From Adineta steineri (lineage: Eukaryota > Rotifera > Eurotatoria > Adinetida > Adinetidae), in the NCBI GenBank assembly GCA_905250115.1, contig CAJNOI010000204.1:83467-147466 (forward strand): a stretch of 64,000 nucleotides of DNA. Reading direction: 5' to 3'. Of this stretch, positions 31,501-43,428 are shown in pieces. The notes below the pieces were generated by a model. The model worked only from the letters and a program-made list of their open reading frames with translations, ran no database searches and was not told where the DNA came from. Position numbers and translations under genes: made by a program. The first letter of the stretch is position 1. Each line of letters opens with the position of its first letter.

Positions 31501-34500
31501 GTGAGATAAGTAAAAGACATTCACATCTTTAGATACTAATCAAGTATCTGAACTTTCCCTCTTAGCATCATCATCAACGTTAACAGAAGGAAGAATTATA
31601 TCAATACTAAACGAACTATTACATAATTTTGTTATATTAAAAAGTAACTATACCATATAATGAATAATCTTTAATTCCATCTTCATCATACCAATCTGGA
31701 CACGTAATAGTGAACAAAGTAGTTGTTGTACCATTCATCGGATTAATTGAACATGAACCATTATAAGGAGGTTGATTAATAATAAAATTTAATGCACTTG
31801 TACTTGTTTCATTTAAAAATGTATAAACAACTTCAAATCGCCAAAGATTTATTTGAGGATTATTGAGAAATAATTGATTTGTAGCTGTAAAATTACTTGT
31901 ATTTTTACCTATAAAAAATAAAATGAATATAAATATTTCTTAATCATAAGAAAATTTCTACCAAAAAACCATATATTTTCATATAGAATCGTATTATTAA
32001 ATAAAGTCCATTGAGTAGAATTTGAAGATGTTGAATTGTCTGATCCTTGATAAATATTCCATTTAATACTTTGAAGATTTGTACAAGTTCCAACACAAAG
32101 AGCAAATAGAGCAACTTGTGTTGTTGGATTAACAAATTGATATTCAAGATTTGGAACACATAATATTGATATGACACAACTATATTCAAAAGATTTCTTT
32201 TTAAGATTTAAGTAGATAAAAAAATTTATTTACCCAATAACAATTAATTGTGGATGAGTATCGTCAACTGTAACAAGTACATAACCTGTCGCTTGAATAG
32301 ATGAATTTTTACGATTCTCCATATAGACCATAAATTGATAGATTTGATTTGATTGAAGTGAGCCACCGACAACTGTTAGAGATGAATTAGGTGATGCAGT
32401 TAAATTTCCGAATATTAATCCTATTCAATTACAAGTTCTTTTATTTCGACATATTAAACTAGCGGGAAATAATATTACCTGATTGATTTGATAAACATGA
32501 TGAATTATAAGGATCAGTCTTGGAGTTTTCAATTGTCAGTAATACGCCTTGAAAATTTGGAAAATTGTATGAACCATAAACTCGACAATAGTATTCATAT
32601 TTCCATTTCTATAGTCAATAAAAACAGATTTATTAAAATATCTGTAAAATGACAAGAATTAATTAAATAGAATATCTATTGATCTCGCTAAGAATCTGAC
32701 CACTATTCTTCATACTTTTAAAACAATTTCTATTGTTTTCGATCTTTTGGGTCATTGGGTATATTCATATGATCACCTTGTCAGATTTGATTTCTACTAC
32801 TCATGGTTTTACTCATATCACTATACTAAAGTAAAACTAATGTATCATAGTCCCATTCGATATGATCTATTTTATAATCAATGAAGGATAAATATTACTT
32901 ACACTCGCATCAAATGAATCTTGATCGGGATCAACGGAATATGCTCCAGGATCAAGTTGAAGATCTTGTTGACTACCACGTGTTATCATTGATGTTCCTA
33001 ATTGAACAAGATTTGCTGTTATGCCTGTTGCAGTTACTCTTACATACACTGAAGATGAAGATTTAAGATTAAGCGATTCAATCATTGTGACAGTTAATGT
33101 TAATTCATAAATTCCATAATCCAATGTTCTTGATGGAATATAAAGTTCACTTAATATTGTACTAATTTTATTACTTAGTTGAATTTGAAATGAACATGCC
33201 GATGTACAATTTTTGATAATCCATTTAGCAGTTGTTGAAAGTGAACCATTACAATTAAATTGAATCATTGAACTAATAGTAAAATCTTGACTACGTCGAT
33301 ATGTTATTGGAGATGACAACGATGATTGTCCAGGAATCAATGTAATCGTTGGTGAGTAACAACCTAATTTAGAAGAAAAAAATCAATAAACTATTTTCTA
33401 TACTATTTATATCATTACTTTGACGGATACTTAATCCTTGAGAAGTTGTAATGGATGTCGTGCTACTTGAGGTACTGCTACTGCTCGTTGTAGTACTAGC
33501 GGTGGTGGTAGAAGTGCTACTTGAAGTGCTACTGCTGTTCGTGGTAGTACTACTTGAAGTACTGCTAGTTGTGGTGCTGATACTGCTCGTAGTGGTACTG
33601 CTAGTGGTGGTCGTGGTAGTAGTGCTACTTGAAGTACTGCTAGTAGTAGTGGTAGTACTACTTGTGGTACTACTGCTCGTAGTGGTACTACTGGTGGTGG
33701 TAGTCGTAGTAGTAGTGCTACTTGTAGTAGTGCTACTGCTCGTGGTAGTACTACTTGTGGTACTGCTGCTACTTGTTGTAGTACTAGTGGTGGTAGTGGT
33801 AGTAGTAGTAGTAGTACTTGAAGTACTGCTGCTTGAAGTGGTGCTACTTGAAGTGCTACTGCTACTCGTTGTAGTACTACTTGTAGTACTGCTACTACTC
33901 GTTGTACTGCTAGTAGTGGTACTGCTAGTGGTGCTACTTGAAGTACTGGTACTGCTGCTACTTGTTGTAATACTTGTAGTGGTGGTAGTAGTAGTGCTAC
34001 TTGTAGTACTACTACTGCTTGTAGTAGTACTAGTGGTGGTCGTGGTAGTAGTGCTACTTGAGGTACTGCTGGTAGTAGTAGTAGTAGTACTACTAGTGGT
34101 GCTGCTACTGCTCGTAGTGGTACTACTAGTGGTACTGCTACTGCTTGTGGTAGTGGTACTTGTGCTGCTGCTGCTACTTGTTGTAGTACTTGTGGTGGTA
34201 GTGGTACTACTAGTGGTGGTCGTGGTAGTAGTGCTGCTTGAGGTGCTACTGCTGCTCGTAGTAGTACTACTGGTGGTACTGCTGCTACTCGTTGTAGCGC
34301 TAGTGGTGGTAGTAGTAGTACTACTTGTAGTACTGGTGGTAGTAGTAGTAGTGCTACTTGTGGTACTGGTGGCGGTGGTAGTGGTGCTCGTAGTACTGCT
34401 ACTGCTTGTAGTACTCCTACTTGTGGTACTGGTTGTGGTGGTAGTGGTACTTGTAGTACTGCTACTGCTTGTAGTCTTAGTGGTGGTAGTAGTAGTAGTG

Positions 34501-37500
34501 CTAGTTGTGGTACTGCTGCTGCTGCTCGTAGTAGTAGTGGTAGTGGTGGTCGGTATTGCTAAAATATAAAACAACTATGCTTTATTCAATCAAATTACAG
34601 AGAAGTTATACTAAAAGCATTAGTGTGAGATTAAATAATTCAAGCAAAATTTCATTTGATTTCTATCAATTTTTCAAATAATAGTCGCAAAAAACTAACT
34701 ATCAATTACAACTTCATAATGTACTATTATATACAAATAACTTACGACAGCTGTTATTTTGAAGAGCGAATTGTTGCACTCGACTATTATTTCGATCAGT
34801 AACATATATATTTCCATAGCTATCAAAAGCCATACTTTGTGGAAAAGATAATTGATACATAGTTGAGCCACCTCCCGAACACCCGACTATACATCGAAAA
34901 CCATAATAACTTGAAGCAACAATACGATGATTATAACTATCGACAATAAAAAGATAACCATTAGCATCAAGGACAATTCCAGTTGGATAGTTGAGTGCAA
35001 TATTTGCTGATGATCCATTACCAACGATTGTCAATCCATCTAACTGACCAGTTTGAACAAATTGAATACGATTATTAACACTGTCTGCAATATATAAGTT
35101 TAAATTACTGTCAACATAGATTCCTTGAGGAGAATTAAGCATATTTGATAGTGATCCAGCAGAACCATTACCGGCTGCAATTGTCGGAATGGTTGTACCA
35201 TTATTAAGTAAAAGTTTAACAACTTGATGAAGATTTTTAAGGGAACAATAAAGATTATTATTAATATCAATAAATAAACCATAACAACTTCCATTAACAT
35301 TCATAACAGTTACACGATTTGATGAATTAAATGTATATTTATCAACTCGACCATATGAATAACCATTATCAATATAAATATCACCAGTCATAGACATAAA
35401 AAGACTGTATGGATTACTCAAATTACTATAACTATTACTTGTTGATGTAGTAATTCCTTGAAGCCATGATAAAATAGTGTTACTAACTCGATTCGGTACA
35501 TACACAGTATTAATTCCATTAATAAAAATACCATAAGGTAATGTACCAATTGTAGTACTTGATCCAAAAGTTGATGCATTAGAATACCATAAAGCATTTG
35601 AACAAAATGTTGGTTGATTATAAGAGATACCTAAGATAAAATAAATTGAGATCATCGAAAACATAAATTAAAAATAACTTACTACATGAATTTGATGCTA
35701 ATATAAACTTTTGCACTCGATAGTTAAATCTATCAGCGACAAATATATTTCCATAACTATCAAATCTTAAAATTACTGGCTGATTCAATTGACTTGATGC
35801 AGAACCAGCTATTGTCGTACATCCAAATAGACATCGAAAACCATATGGTCCTGATCCAATTATTCGATGATTAAGAGTATCCGTAATAAAAAGATATCCA
35901 TTATCATCTAATATAATACAATTGGGCTGATAAAGTGTAATAGTGCCTGGTGCACTAGCTCCTGCTAAAGTTATTCCAGTAAATTGTCCAACAGGAAACA
36001 TTTGTATTCTATTGTTATTACAATCTGCAACATATAAATTAACTTGAGCATCGACAAAAATTCCAAGAGGCGTATAAAGTGTGGTCGCTGTTGAACCAGC
36101 TGCACCTGTACCAGCAACAATAGTTGATGTAAGTACATTATCATTTAACCATTGCTTAAGAACTTGATGAGAAGTATATGCTGAACAATAAAGATTATTA
36201 CTAATATCAACAAAAATGCCAGTACATGCATTAGGAACTGACATTACAGAAGTACTTATATTTGAGTTGAATGAAAACTTATCAACTCGACGATTATTGT
36301 AACCATTATCAACATATATATCACCTACAGGGGTAACAAAAAGGTCAAATGGTGTACTCAGACTACCAGAAAGAATTTTATCTGGATTAGTACTTCCTTC
36401 GAACCATACTAGAACCTTATTAGTTTGTGGATTAGCTACATAAACAGTATTATTAATACTAACAAAAACACCATATACGTAAGTTCCAGCCGTACTACTA
36501 TTAGCAAATGTAATCGCATCTGTATACCAAGTCGTAGATGGACAGAAGCTTGGTTGATTGGTAGTTGTACCTAAAAAAAATTAATTAAAAGAATTATTGA
36601 TGTTATCTTTCAAACATATTCATCAAGTTAAATATTTCCTAATAGAAAAATATTAATCGTATGGTCGATCTTATAAAGATTTTAAGAGAGTTCGATAGTT
36701 TAATATAATCAGAATCAATTTCACTATTATGTCTTCCACAAAAAAAGAAACTAAAATTGGTTAATTGAAATAAATCTTTTCAATTAGATTTTATCATAGT
36801 TGTTAAATTTTATAAAAAAAAAGCTTTTATTTTACTTACTATAAATATTACTTGTTACATAAAATTTTTGAATCCGATGGTTGTATCTATCAGCAACAAA
36901 CATATTACCGTAACTATCGAAATTTAAACTGGATGGATAATATAATTGATTAGATGCTGAACCAGCAACAGTTGAACATCCTACTAAACAACGAAATCCG
37001 TTTGGTCCCGAGCCAACAATACGATTATTCAAATACTCTGCAATGAATACGTAGCCATCTGCGTCCAAAACAATTCCAGCCGGACCACTGAGACTAATAG
37101 TTCCTGTTGCTCCAGTTCCGGCTATCGTTATTCCATTTAATTGGTTTGATAGGAATTTTTGTATCCTATTATTGGTATAATCAGCAACATACAAATTGAG
37201 ATGTGTATCAACAAAGATTCCGCGAGGATCATAAAGCGTATTTGATGTTGATCCAGCACAACCTGTACCAGCAGCAATTGTCCATATATTTGAATTACTA
37301 TTTAATGATTTTGTATTAACTTGATGATAATTAATCGGTGTACAATAAATATTATTATTAATATCGATAAAAAGAGCACAGCACATATATTTGACGGTCA
37401 TTACCACAGTACTGTTTGTTGTATTTAATGCCCATTTATCCACTCGACTATTTGCATAACCGTTATCGACATAAATATCACCATTACTCGTAACAAAAAC

Positions 37501-39476
37501 AGAACACGGAGTATTTAAATTACCGGAGATATTTCTTGTGAGTTGGCTACTACCTTCACGCCACACTTGAACACGATTTAAAGAATACTCACTTACATAT
37601 ACCGTGTTATTATTATCAACAAATATACCGTAAGGATATGTTCCGACCAGGGTGCTGTCTGCTAAAGTTATTCCATTGGAGCTCCAAGTACTATACGCAG
37701 TGAATTTTGGCATATTGTATGAAATAGCTACAAAAAACATACATTCATTAATTTCCTATTTATCAAAGATACACCCACCCGTTACACATCTACGTTCTTG
37801 CCCTCAACTTTTTTTAAGCAAAATTCAAAATAAAACGTTTTCTCTCTTTATAAAGACATAATCAGAGACTGAGTTTATTTATTTTCTATTACTCTTTTAA
37901 AACTATTTCATAAATAATCGAACTATTCAAAAACAAAATTTCTATCTTATTAAATGAATGCATACGGTTTAAATATGGTGCAGTTGTAGAACTTATTCCA
38001 GGAACAGTTGTTGTTAAAGAAACTAATTGAGTATTATTCATTGAAGTTACTATCAAAAATAAACATAAACTATTAGTAAAAAATAAATCAATAAGAAACT
38101 ATTTGAAAGTACCCGTGGCTATAGTTGTTACTGTTGTCGTTCCATCTATAAATAAAAATACGATTTTATATTATAATATGAGAGAATTAGTTTTAACTTA
38201 CTACATGAGTCTGGTAACAAAAGAAATTTTTGTACTCTATGATTGTATTCATCGGTGACATATATATTTCCAAAGCTGTCAAAATTCATGGTATGTGGAT
38301 AATATAATTGGCTGGATGATGAGCCATATCCAAAGCATGCCGCTACACACCGAAACCCATTAGGTCCTGAGCCAATAAGACGATGATTCCAGCAATCAGT
38401 AATAAACATATATCCATCAGCATCAAGTATAACTGAAGTTGGATCAAGCAATGTAATACCTCCTGTTGCTATTGTTGTTCCGTTCAATTGTCCCGATGCA
38501 AATTTTTGAATCCTACTGTTTGAAGTATCAGCTACATACAAATTCAAGTTAATATCTACAAAGATTCCCCATGGATTATAAAGTGTAAGCGATGTTGATC
38601 CAGCTGTACCCGTGCCGGCGACAATACTCCATACATTTAAACGTGAGTCCAATGACTTCGATACAACTTGATGAGACAAACTCATTAAGCAGTAAAGCAT
38701 ATTATTAATATCAACAAAAAGACTGTAACATTGTCCACACACATACATTGCTGGAATACTACTTGTTGAACTCCATCCCCATTTATCAACTCGATAATAT
38801 GCGTAGCCATTGTCAACATAAACATCACCGTTGTCCGTAACGAAAACGCTATAAGGCCAGGATAAGCCACCAGAGAGTGTACCTGTAAGTATTGTACTTC
38901 CATTAAGCCACACTTGAACCCTCCAGTTCGACTGATCAGCTACATAGACGCTGTTATTTGTATCAACAAACATGCCTAAAGGATACGTGCCAATCGTGGT
39001 GCTCGTGGCAAAAGTTATTGCCGTCTGGTTCCACGTTGCATTTGCACAAAGTTTTGGTTGATTGTATGAAATACCTATAAAAAATCATAGAACTATGAAA
39101 TACAATTTGAATCGTAGTGATCATCATAAACTCAGAATCTTACACTTAAAATCTAACTGTTGGATTTAATACGATGTTTGCCGAATTTTTGTCGACAGAT
39201 ATCTTAGTGATTCTGTCAGCTAGATTCTTTCGAAAGAAACTCGACAGAGGACTCTGAGAATATGTATATCATATACAAGGAAAACGCTAATTTTTATATA
39301 TGATCATTTCTCGGTTAGAAAATAAATCGAAAGTTTTTATAAAGATTATAATAATGTGCCCAGACATATCTATTTCTGATGAAAGATAACTACACGAAGT
39401 TTATCGAGTTCTTACCTGATGTTTGCCTAAAAATCAGTAGAAACAACCAAATATTGCGAAAACCAAACAATATCAT
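24760..39476 (-). CDS. Polycystin-1-family receptor-channel with four N-terminal NHL beta-propeller modules
   Basis: A hand-built 34-exon model (exons listed in the sub-entries) joins in one frame to 11,085 bp, 3,694 residues. Order: signal peptide (1-20), NHL module 1 (21-311), short Thr-rich linker (312-350), NHL modules 2-4 (351-1237), Ser/Thr mucin-like segment (1238-1617), REJ-like region (~1618-2550), GPS site (~2620-2665), first TM (~2690), PLAT domain (2713-2840), PKD-channel region with the polycystin extracellular loop (~3060-3390) and final TM bundle with pore (3391-3635), short charged cytoplasmic tail. REJ-GPS-PLAT-11TM defines the polycystin-1 family, which acts with TRPP channels in ciliary sensing. 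NHL propellers in place of the usual LRR/PKD/WSC/lectin N terminus are unusual. Most introns are 45-60 bp; a few of 230-410 bp. One hairpin element sits in the last-but-one intron. Confidence 0.88.
25032..25098. repeat. GT-rich/CA-rich hairpin element inside a polycystin intron
   Basis: CTTAAGAGTGTGTGTCG on the left and ACACCCGCACCCTCAAGAG on the right, with a loop of about 30 bases. It lies wholly within the 232-bp intron 25221-24990, which is longer than most introns of this gene, as expected if the element was inserted there. Confidence 0.75.
28568..33363 (-). other. Polycystin gene: REJ-like and GPS exons 9-22
   Basis: Exons: 33363-32903, 32608-32479, 32420-32234, 32179-31962, 31908-31654, 31260-30904, 30849-30794, 30736-30545, 30494-30369, 30080-29966, 29911-29604, 29554-29161, 29108-28852, 28795-28568. 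REJ-like signs are CYSPTITLIPGQSS, YCRVYGSYNFPN, then INQPPYNGSCSINPMNGTTT followed by ITCPDWYDEDGIKDYSLY and FQVRLPSGDN. The last two exons hold the GPS region (CYYLDENNNWKSDGL, then ECLSTHLTTFAGSF) and the first membrane segment (VYLTMIFTSVIYIILMIY). Exon 15 may end at 30794 or 30791; both keep frame. Introns at 32902-32609, 31653-31261 and 30368-30081 are the longest here and show no content of note. Confidence 0.8.
33419..34558 (-). repeat. Polycystin gene exon 8: Ser/Thr mucin-like low-complexity segment
   Basis: One exon of 1,140 bp encodes about 370 residues that are almost only Ser and Thr, in blocks like TTTTTTSSTTTSSSSTTSS. The DNA is a degenerate minisatellite of ACT/ACC/AGT/AGC codons with drifting unit lengths. 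Such segments are normally heavily O-glycosylated and form an extended stalk; here it would hold the NHL propellers away from the REJ region. Both exon borders are phase 1 and the length is a multiple of three. The long open frame on the opposite strand (Val/Leu only) is a by-product of the repeat. Confidence 0.85.
34746..39476 (-). repeat. Polycystin gene exons 1-7: signal peptide and four tandem NHL beta-propeller modules
   Basis: Exon 1 (39476-39416) encodes MILFGFRNIWLFLLIFRQTS, a signal peptide. Exons 2 (39074-38202, 873 bp), 5 (37727-36840, 888 bp), 6 (36570-35683, 888 bp) and 7 (35630-34746, 885 bp) each encode one ~290-residue module with the same layout: SYNQPxFC start, GIFVDxNNTVYV, GDIYVDNGY, LFVDINNxLYC, GIFVDxxLNLYVAD, IVLDADGYLFI, GFRCLVGC, FDSYGNIFVADRYNHRVQKF, NSC end. 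Each holds about six NHL repeats, enough for a six-bladed propeller. Exons 3 (38145-38113) and 4 (38049-37966) code a Thr-rich linker. Every intron here is phase 1, so each module exon can be copied without a frame change. Confidence 0.88.
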
Positions 39477-39553
39477 GTTGAATATCTAAAATATAATTCA
39501 GTTTTATATTAAATGGATAACAGTATTGAAAGAAAAATTAGGTTGTACAGAAC

Positions 39554-39670
39554 GGTTCTACTGTAAAACGTCGAAAATTAAAAATGTCGAAAAATGGCGC
39601 TACCTACCACGTCTCTTTTTCGACATTTTACTATTCGACATTTTTACTTTCAACGTTTTACAGTAGAACC
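39554..39670. mobile_element. 117-bp MITE-like hairpin
   Basis: The ends are GGTTCTACTGTAAAACGT and its near-perfect inverse (ACGTTTTACAGTAGAACC). The arms continue inward with AAAAATGTCGAA repeated on both sides. No clear target duplication was found. It lies about 80 bases upstream of the polycystin start codon and could be part of its promoter or 5' UTR. Confidence 0.8.
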
Positions 39671-42600
39671 CAGCGCTCCTATATACCTCTGAAATATGAT
39701 ATTATACAATGCAAACAATTATAAAATAAAAATATCTGACTACCAGGCTTCGTTGAAGTTAATCTTGCCTTGCTCCTCAAATTCACGAAAACAAGATAGA
39801 ATTTTTCTTACAATTCTGTTCATTGTCTTCTCTTTAAATGATAAGTAGCATACAAAACTATATTACGACGTAGTGTATGACACTAAGTAGTTCTGCATAC
39901 CTAAAAATGATGACATGATCAGTTAGTGGAACAGAAATTTAAGGATTGCATTTATACGCTAGATAATACAGATAGGAAATGGTCTGTACATCTAAAAGGA
40001 TTGAAACTTGTCATCGTATTTCCATAAACCTCTTATACCTCCTCGCTTCTTATCACTCTTCAAATAATATAAAACTAATATTTGTGATGTCCAGACTAAC
40101 TGAAGATCCGAATTCTTTTTATTTTAATGCAACTTCTATGATACATCGAGAAAATATAATATTTTTAGGAGCTATACTATTCGTATAACAATTATATTTT
40201 TATATATCATAGATACTGAATAGGAAAAAATAGAATCGGATCCCCCGATAAGGCTGAAAAGCCCATTTATTTTAATTAATACTTGCTGTTGGATTTATCT
40301 TTGATAATAATCTAAGAAGAAAGTAAATAAAAAAAACAAAATTTATTTAAATTCATAAATACTTACTGATCGATTTATTATTATGAATAGTCTAAACATA
40401 AAAAATGAAATTTACTTTAAAAAACAATTACTTACTGTTGATTTGATCGATGTAAATAATCTACAAAGAAAAACAAAATTATTAATTTAATTAATACGTA
40501 TTATTGAATTAGTCACTACATAATTCAATAAAATACAGATATATGGTCGATATTCTTCGACCAAACAGTGAAAAGTGAATCCACAAGCAGACAGTTTATT
40601 ATTGCTGCACTTTTCTCTATGAGACAGAGAAGATGAACAACTATTTGTATTTAACTCGTATATATCCATACAAGAAAATCCATCTTTTCAACATATTCTA
40701 ATATATATTTTTCTCCAATAGAAATAATTAAACTTTACTTCTGTAGAATCGGCATCTCTGCAATTTCTTAATTGAGAATATATTCAAACTAGTTGTTTAA
40801 TTTAAAAAGTAATCTTTTGTATTTTTTTTCTCTTAATCATCAGAAGAAGAAAAAGAATATTCAAGGTGCGTTCAACAAAGATGAAGAAATGATTTTAGAG
40901 TAAACGTCTTGACGCTTTACTTATTTTTAATATTGTAATAAGAAAAAACTTTGCATAGTGCATTTTCTATAAATAACTTTCATATTCTAAAACAATTTTG
41001 TACAATTAGAAAACTATTCTTTCTTATACTTCTAAATAAAATATGGTAGCTCTTATGATATAATTCTATTCATGTAATGGAGAATAATCGTATTCGAATT
41101 TTTTTACTTATAATATCAAGTATAATACGTATTTCCTAGGATAACTTGAAAAAAAATTCTAATTAATATTTTTCTTTATATTTAGCTAATTGTAAAACTT
41201 AAGAAATAATACGTACAGTGATGAAACTGTAGATTTCTCGTATTTTTGAAAACAAATATTCTTTTGTTCGACTTCATAGCATCATGTTAATGATGATGAT
41301 TCTATTTTCTACTTTTCATCGTTCTGCGTATGTCTACTCGGAAATTAAAAAAGAAAAAAAAAGAAAAATCAAGGATAAATAGAACATTTTGGTTATTTTT
41401 ATTAAAAATCAAGGGATATTTAACGATACTGATCTTAGACAAGCATTTAAATTAAAAAATCATGATTATAAATATTAAACATCGATCTATCCTGTAAAAA
41501 TGATGTTGAAATATGACAAATATATAGTTTAGCTGCAAAAAAAATCTCATTTGTGTAATTATATTTTTCTTTCAAATAATAAAAAGAATATGAGGAAAAA
41601 AATATTCATTTATCTCCATAGAAATTGTACAGAGAAGTATGATTGAGCCAACATATATAAAAGTTTATTACAATAATCTTTTATCTTCTCTATAGTTTTC
41701 TACAGTTTTTAATAAACAAAATCTTTGGATATCTGATTATTTATTTTTTTTCAAAAATTTTTTTTCTATTCTTCAATATGAATAAGTGTTGCATAGATAT
41801 TTTCATTCGATAGTCTCTAGAATGATCCGAAAGAATCAAGATTGTTTTTTCTAAGATATGCAAAAGTCAGTACTTACCAAAAGATTTTTTTTCTGTTCAG
41901 AATAAAGTAAGAAATTTGTTGTGTATTTAATTTGATGAAACCTGTTTGTGAAAAGAAAAAAGAAGAAAAAGAAAAGATATTTTTAATATGAATAATTGTT
42001 GTCTTCTGATATCAACAAGATACAAAGAATGTTTTACTCTTAGTTACGAAATATTTCTTTTTTTAAACAATTAACTAAACTTTATTTAACTAGCTGATTG
42101 CGAGAGTCGTTATTTTTGTGCTACATCACCATAGTGTCATGCAAATATTAACAGAATACAATAATATTAAGTCAATAATGATCATGAAATACAAGAAAGT
42201 AGAAATAAGACACTATACTATTACAATATATAATATCCCTAGTTGATAATTTAGTTATTAAAACTGTTTAAAAATTCATGTCTTATTTCTTTTTTAACTT
42301 ATTTTTCTAATTAAATAAAATTAAGGACAAGATTGAAAGCAATTGTGATAGTCATCTTTACTTCTATCAAAATAAAAAATGAATCTATTTTTATATTTTT
42401 CATTTTATTTTTGCAAAACAAAAAAGAATTTCTACAATATTCATTTGAAATATTCAACTCTAACTAATATAAAGATGATGAGTAACAACAGTAGAACTAC
42501 CAGTTATAGGTTGAAAATAATGATTACCTATTGAAATAAAATCAACCTTTTAAATTCAATGTATCAGTTAGACAGTACAAAATCCATAGAGATCGAATAT

Positions 42601-42909
42601 ATTCCTGAATTAGTCATAGTATCCATATATGATGAATAAAAGTTTCATTGAATATGACATCACATTTTCACATGCACTGAAATATTTTTTTTATATCGAA
42701 TTACACGTCACTAATGTAAAACGTCTATTTTCTTCACTCTCTTCTGATGTTTGCATCATACAGAAAAGAAAAGGAGAAAAACAACATACATATTCATGCA
42801 TGGTGAATAATTCGTGCTGTTGTTGTTGTTACTAGACGTATTATATATATATATACGCTCGATTTGAATAGAAAAAATTATTGTGTATACAAACATCAGT
42901 TCGTGAAAA
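39671..42909. other. Long AT-rich intergenic region
   Basis: More than 3 kb with no convincing gene except the candidate microexon locus at 40207-40669. Very AT-rich, with many A and T runs from 40700 to 42600. I checked both strands for splice-flanked open blocks and conserved protein motifs and saw none. It lies between a minus-strand and a plus-strand gene and so holds both promoters. Confidence 0.5.
40207..40669 (-). other. Candidate small gene with three 25-nt microexons
   Basis: Three 25-base blocks at 40460-40436, 40391-40367 and 40311-40287 are each preceded by AG and followed by GTAAGT, GTAAGT and GCAAGT on the minus strand; they also resemble one another (minus-strand starts ATTATT, ACTATT, ATTATT; ends CAACA, GATCA, CAACA). 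An upstream open frame starts at 40669 (MDIYELNTNSC) and could donate at 40498 (C|GTATTA); a possible last exon runs 40253-40207. Joined in this order the frame stays open to a TGA. Alternatively these are 5'-UTR exons of the polycystin gene 730 bases downstream, or chance in AT-rich DNA. Confidence 0.25.
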
Positions 42910-43317
42910 ATGGGTACCACTGGCGATGTAACATTTTCGGTTGGTGAACAGAGTGAAGAAATTCGAAAAAAATTCTGGATAAGTAATTATAAAAAATGTC
43001 CAATGTGTAACAGTGAAAATATAGCTGTCAATTGGTCGGTATGTGCATATAGACAAAATGGAGATGGTAAACTATTGATTATATATTTTCTAGTGTGCAG
43101 AAACATATAATATTCTAATTTGTTAAATTTAGGATCGGGCACAGTTGTATATCAATGTCTTGGAAATGAAACGAGAAATGATGTCGAAAAAGTAACATGG
43201 GATAAGACTACAAGAAAATTATCAGGTGAACATGGTTGTGGATTTTATACATCATTTCTTTATGATGAAAGAGAATCAGGTGACGAACATTTTCAAACAA
43301 AGTATTGGAAAAAATGA
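42910..43317 (+). CDS. Small protein with a CxxC motif, unknown function
   Basis: Two exons, 42910-43066 and 43133-43317, joined across a 66-bp intron (G|GTAAAC ... TTTAG|GA) give 113 residues. No signal peptide. KKCPMCNSENI (CxxC) followed by NWSVC looks like part of a small zinc-binding site, with a later HGCGFYTSF. I do not recognise the family. AATAAA follows at 43339. It is convergent with the DPP5-like gene, with a hairpin element between the two 3' ends. Confidence 0.6.
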
Positions 43318-43378
43318 TAACGAATACACTTTCCTTCAATAAAGAACGAAATTAAATTGAATTCTTTTTTATTTATAC

Positions 43379-43428
43379 TGAGGGTGTGAGTGTTATTTCT
43401 GCTTTACTCACACCTACACTCGCTCAGC
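43379..43428. repeat. GT-rich/CA-rich hairpin element between convergent genes
   Basis: TGAGGGTGTGAGTG, an 18-base loop, then CTCACACCTACACTCGCTCA. One of the shortest copies; it shows the minimal form of the family. Confidence 0.8.

Noticed and set aside
33451..34569. Plus-strand 372-codon open frame of Val and Leu
   Set aside because: It is the antisense of the Ser/Thr codon repeat in polycystin exon 8; composition is an artefact of the repeat.
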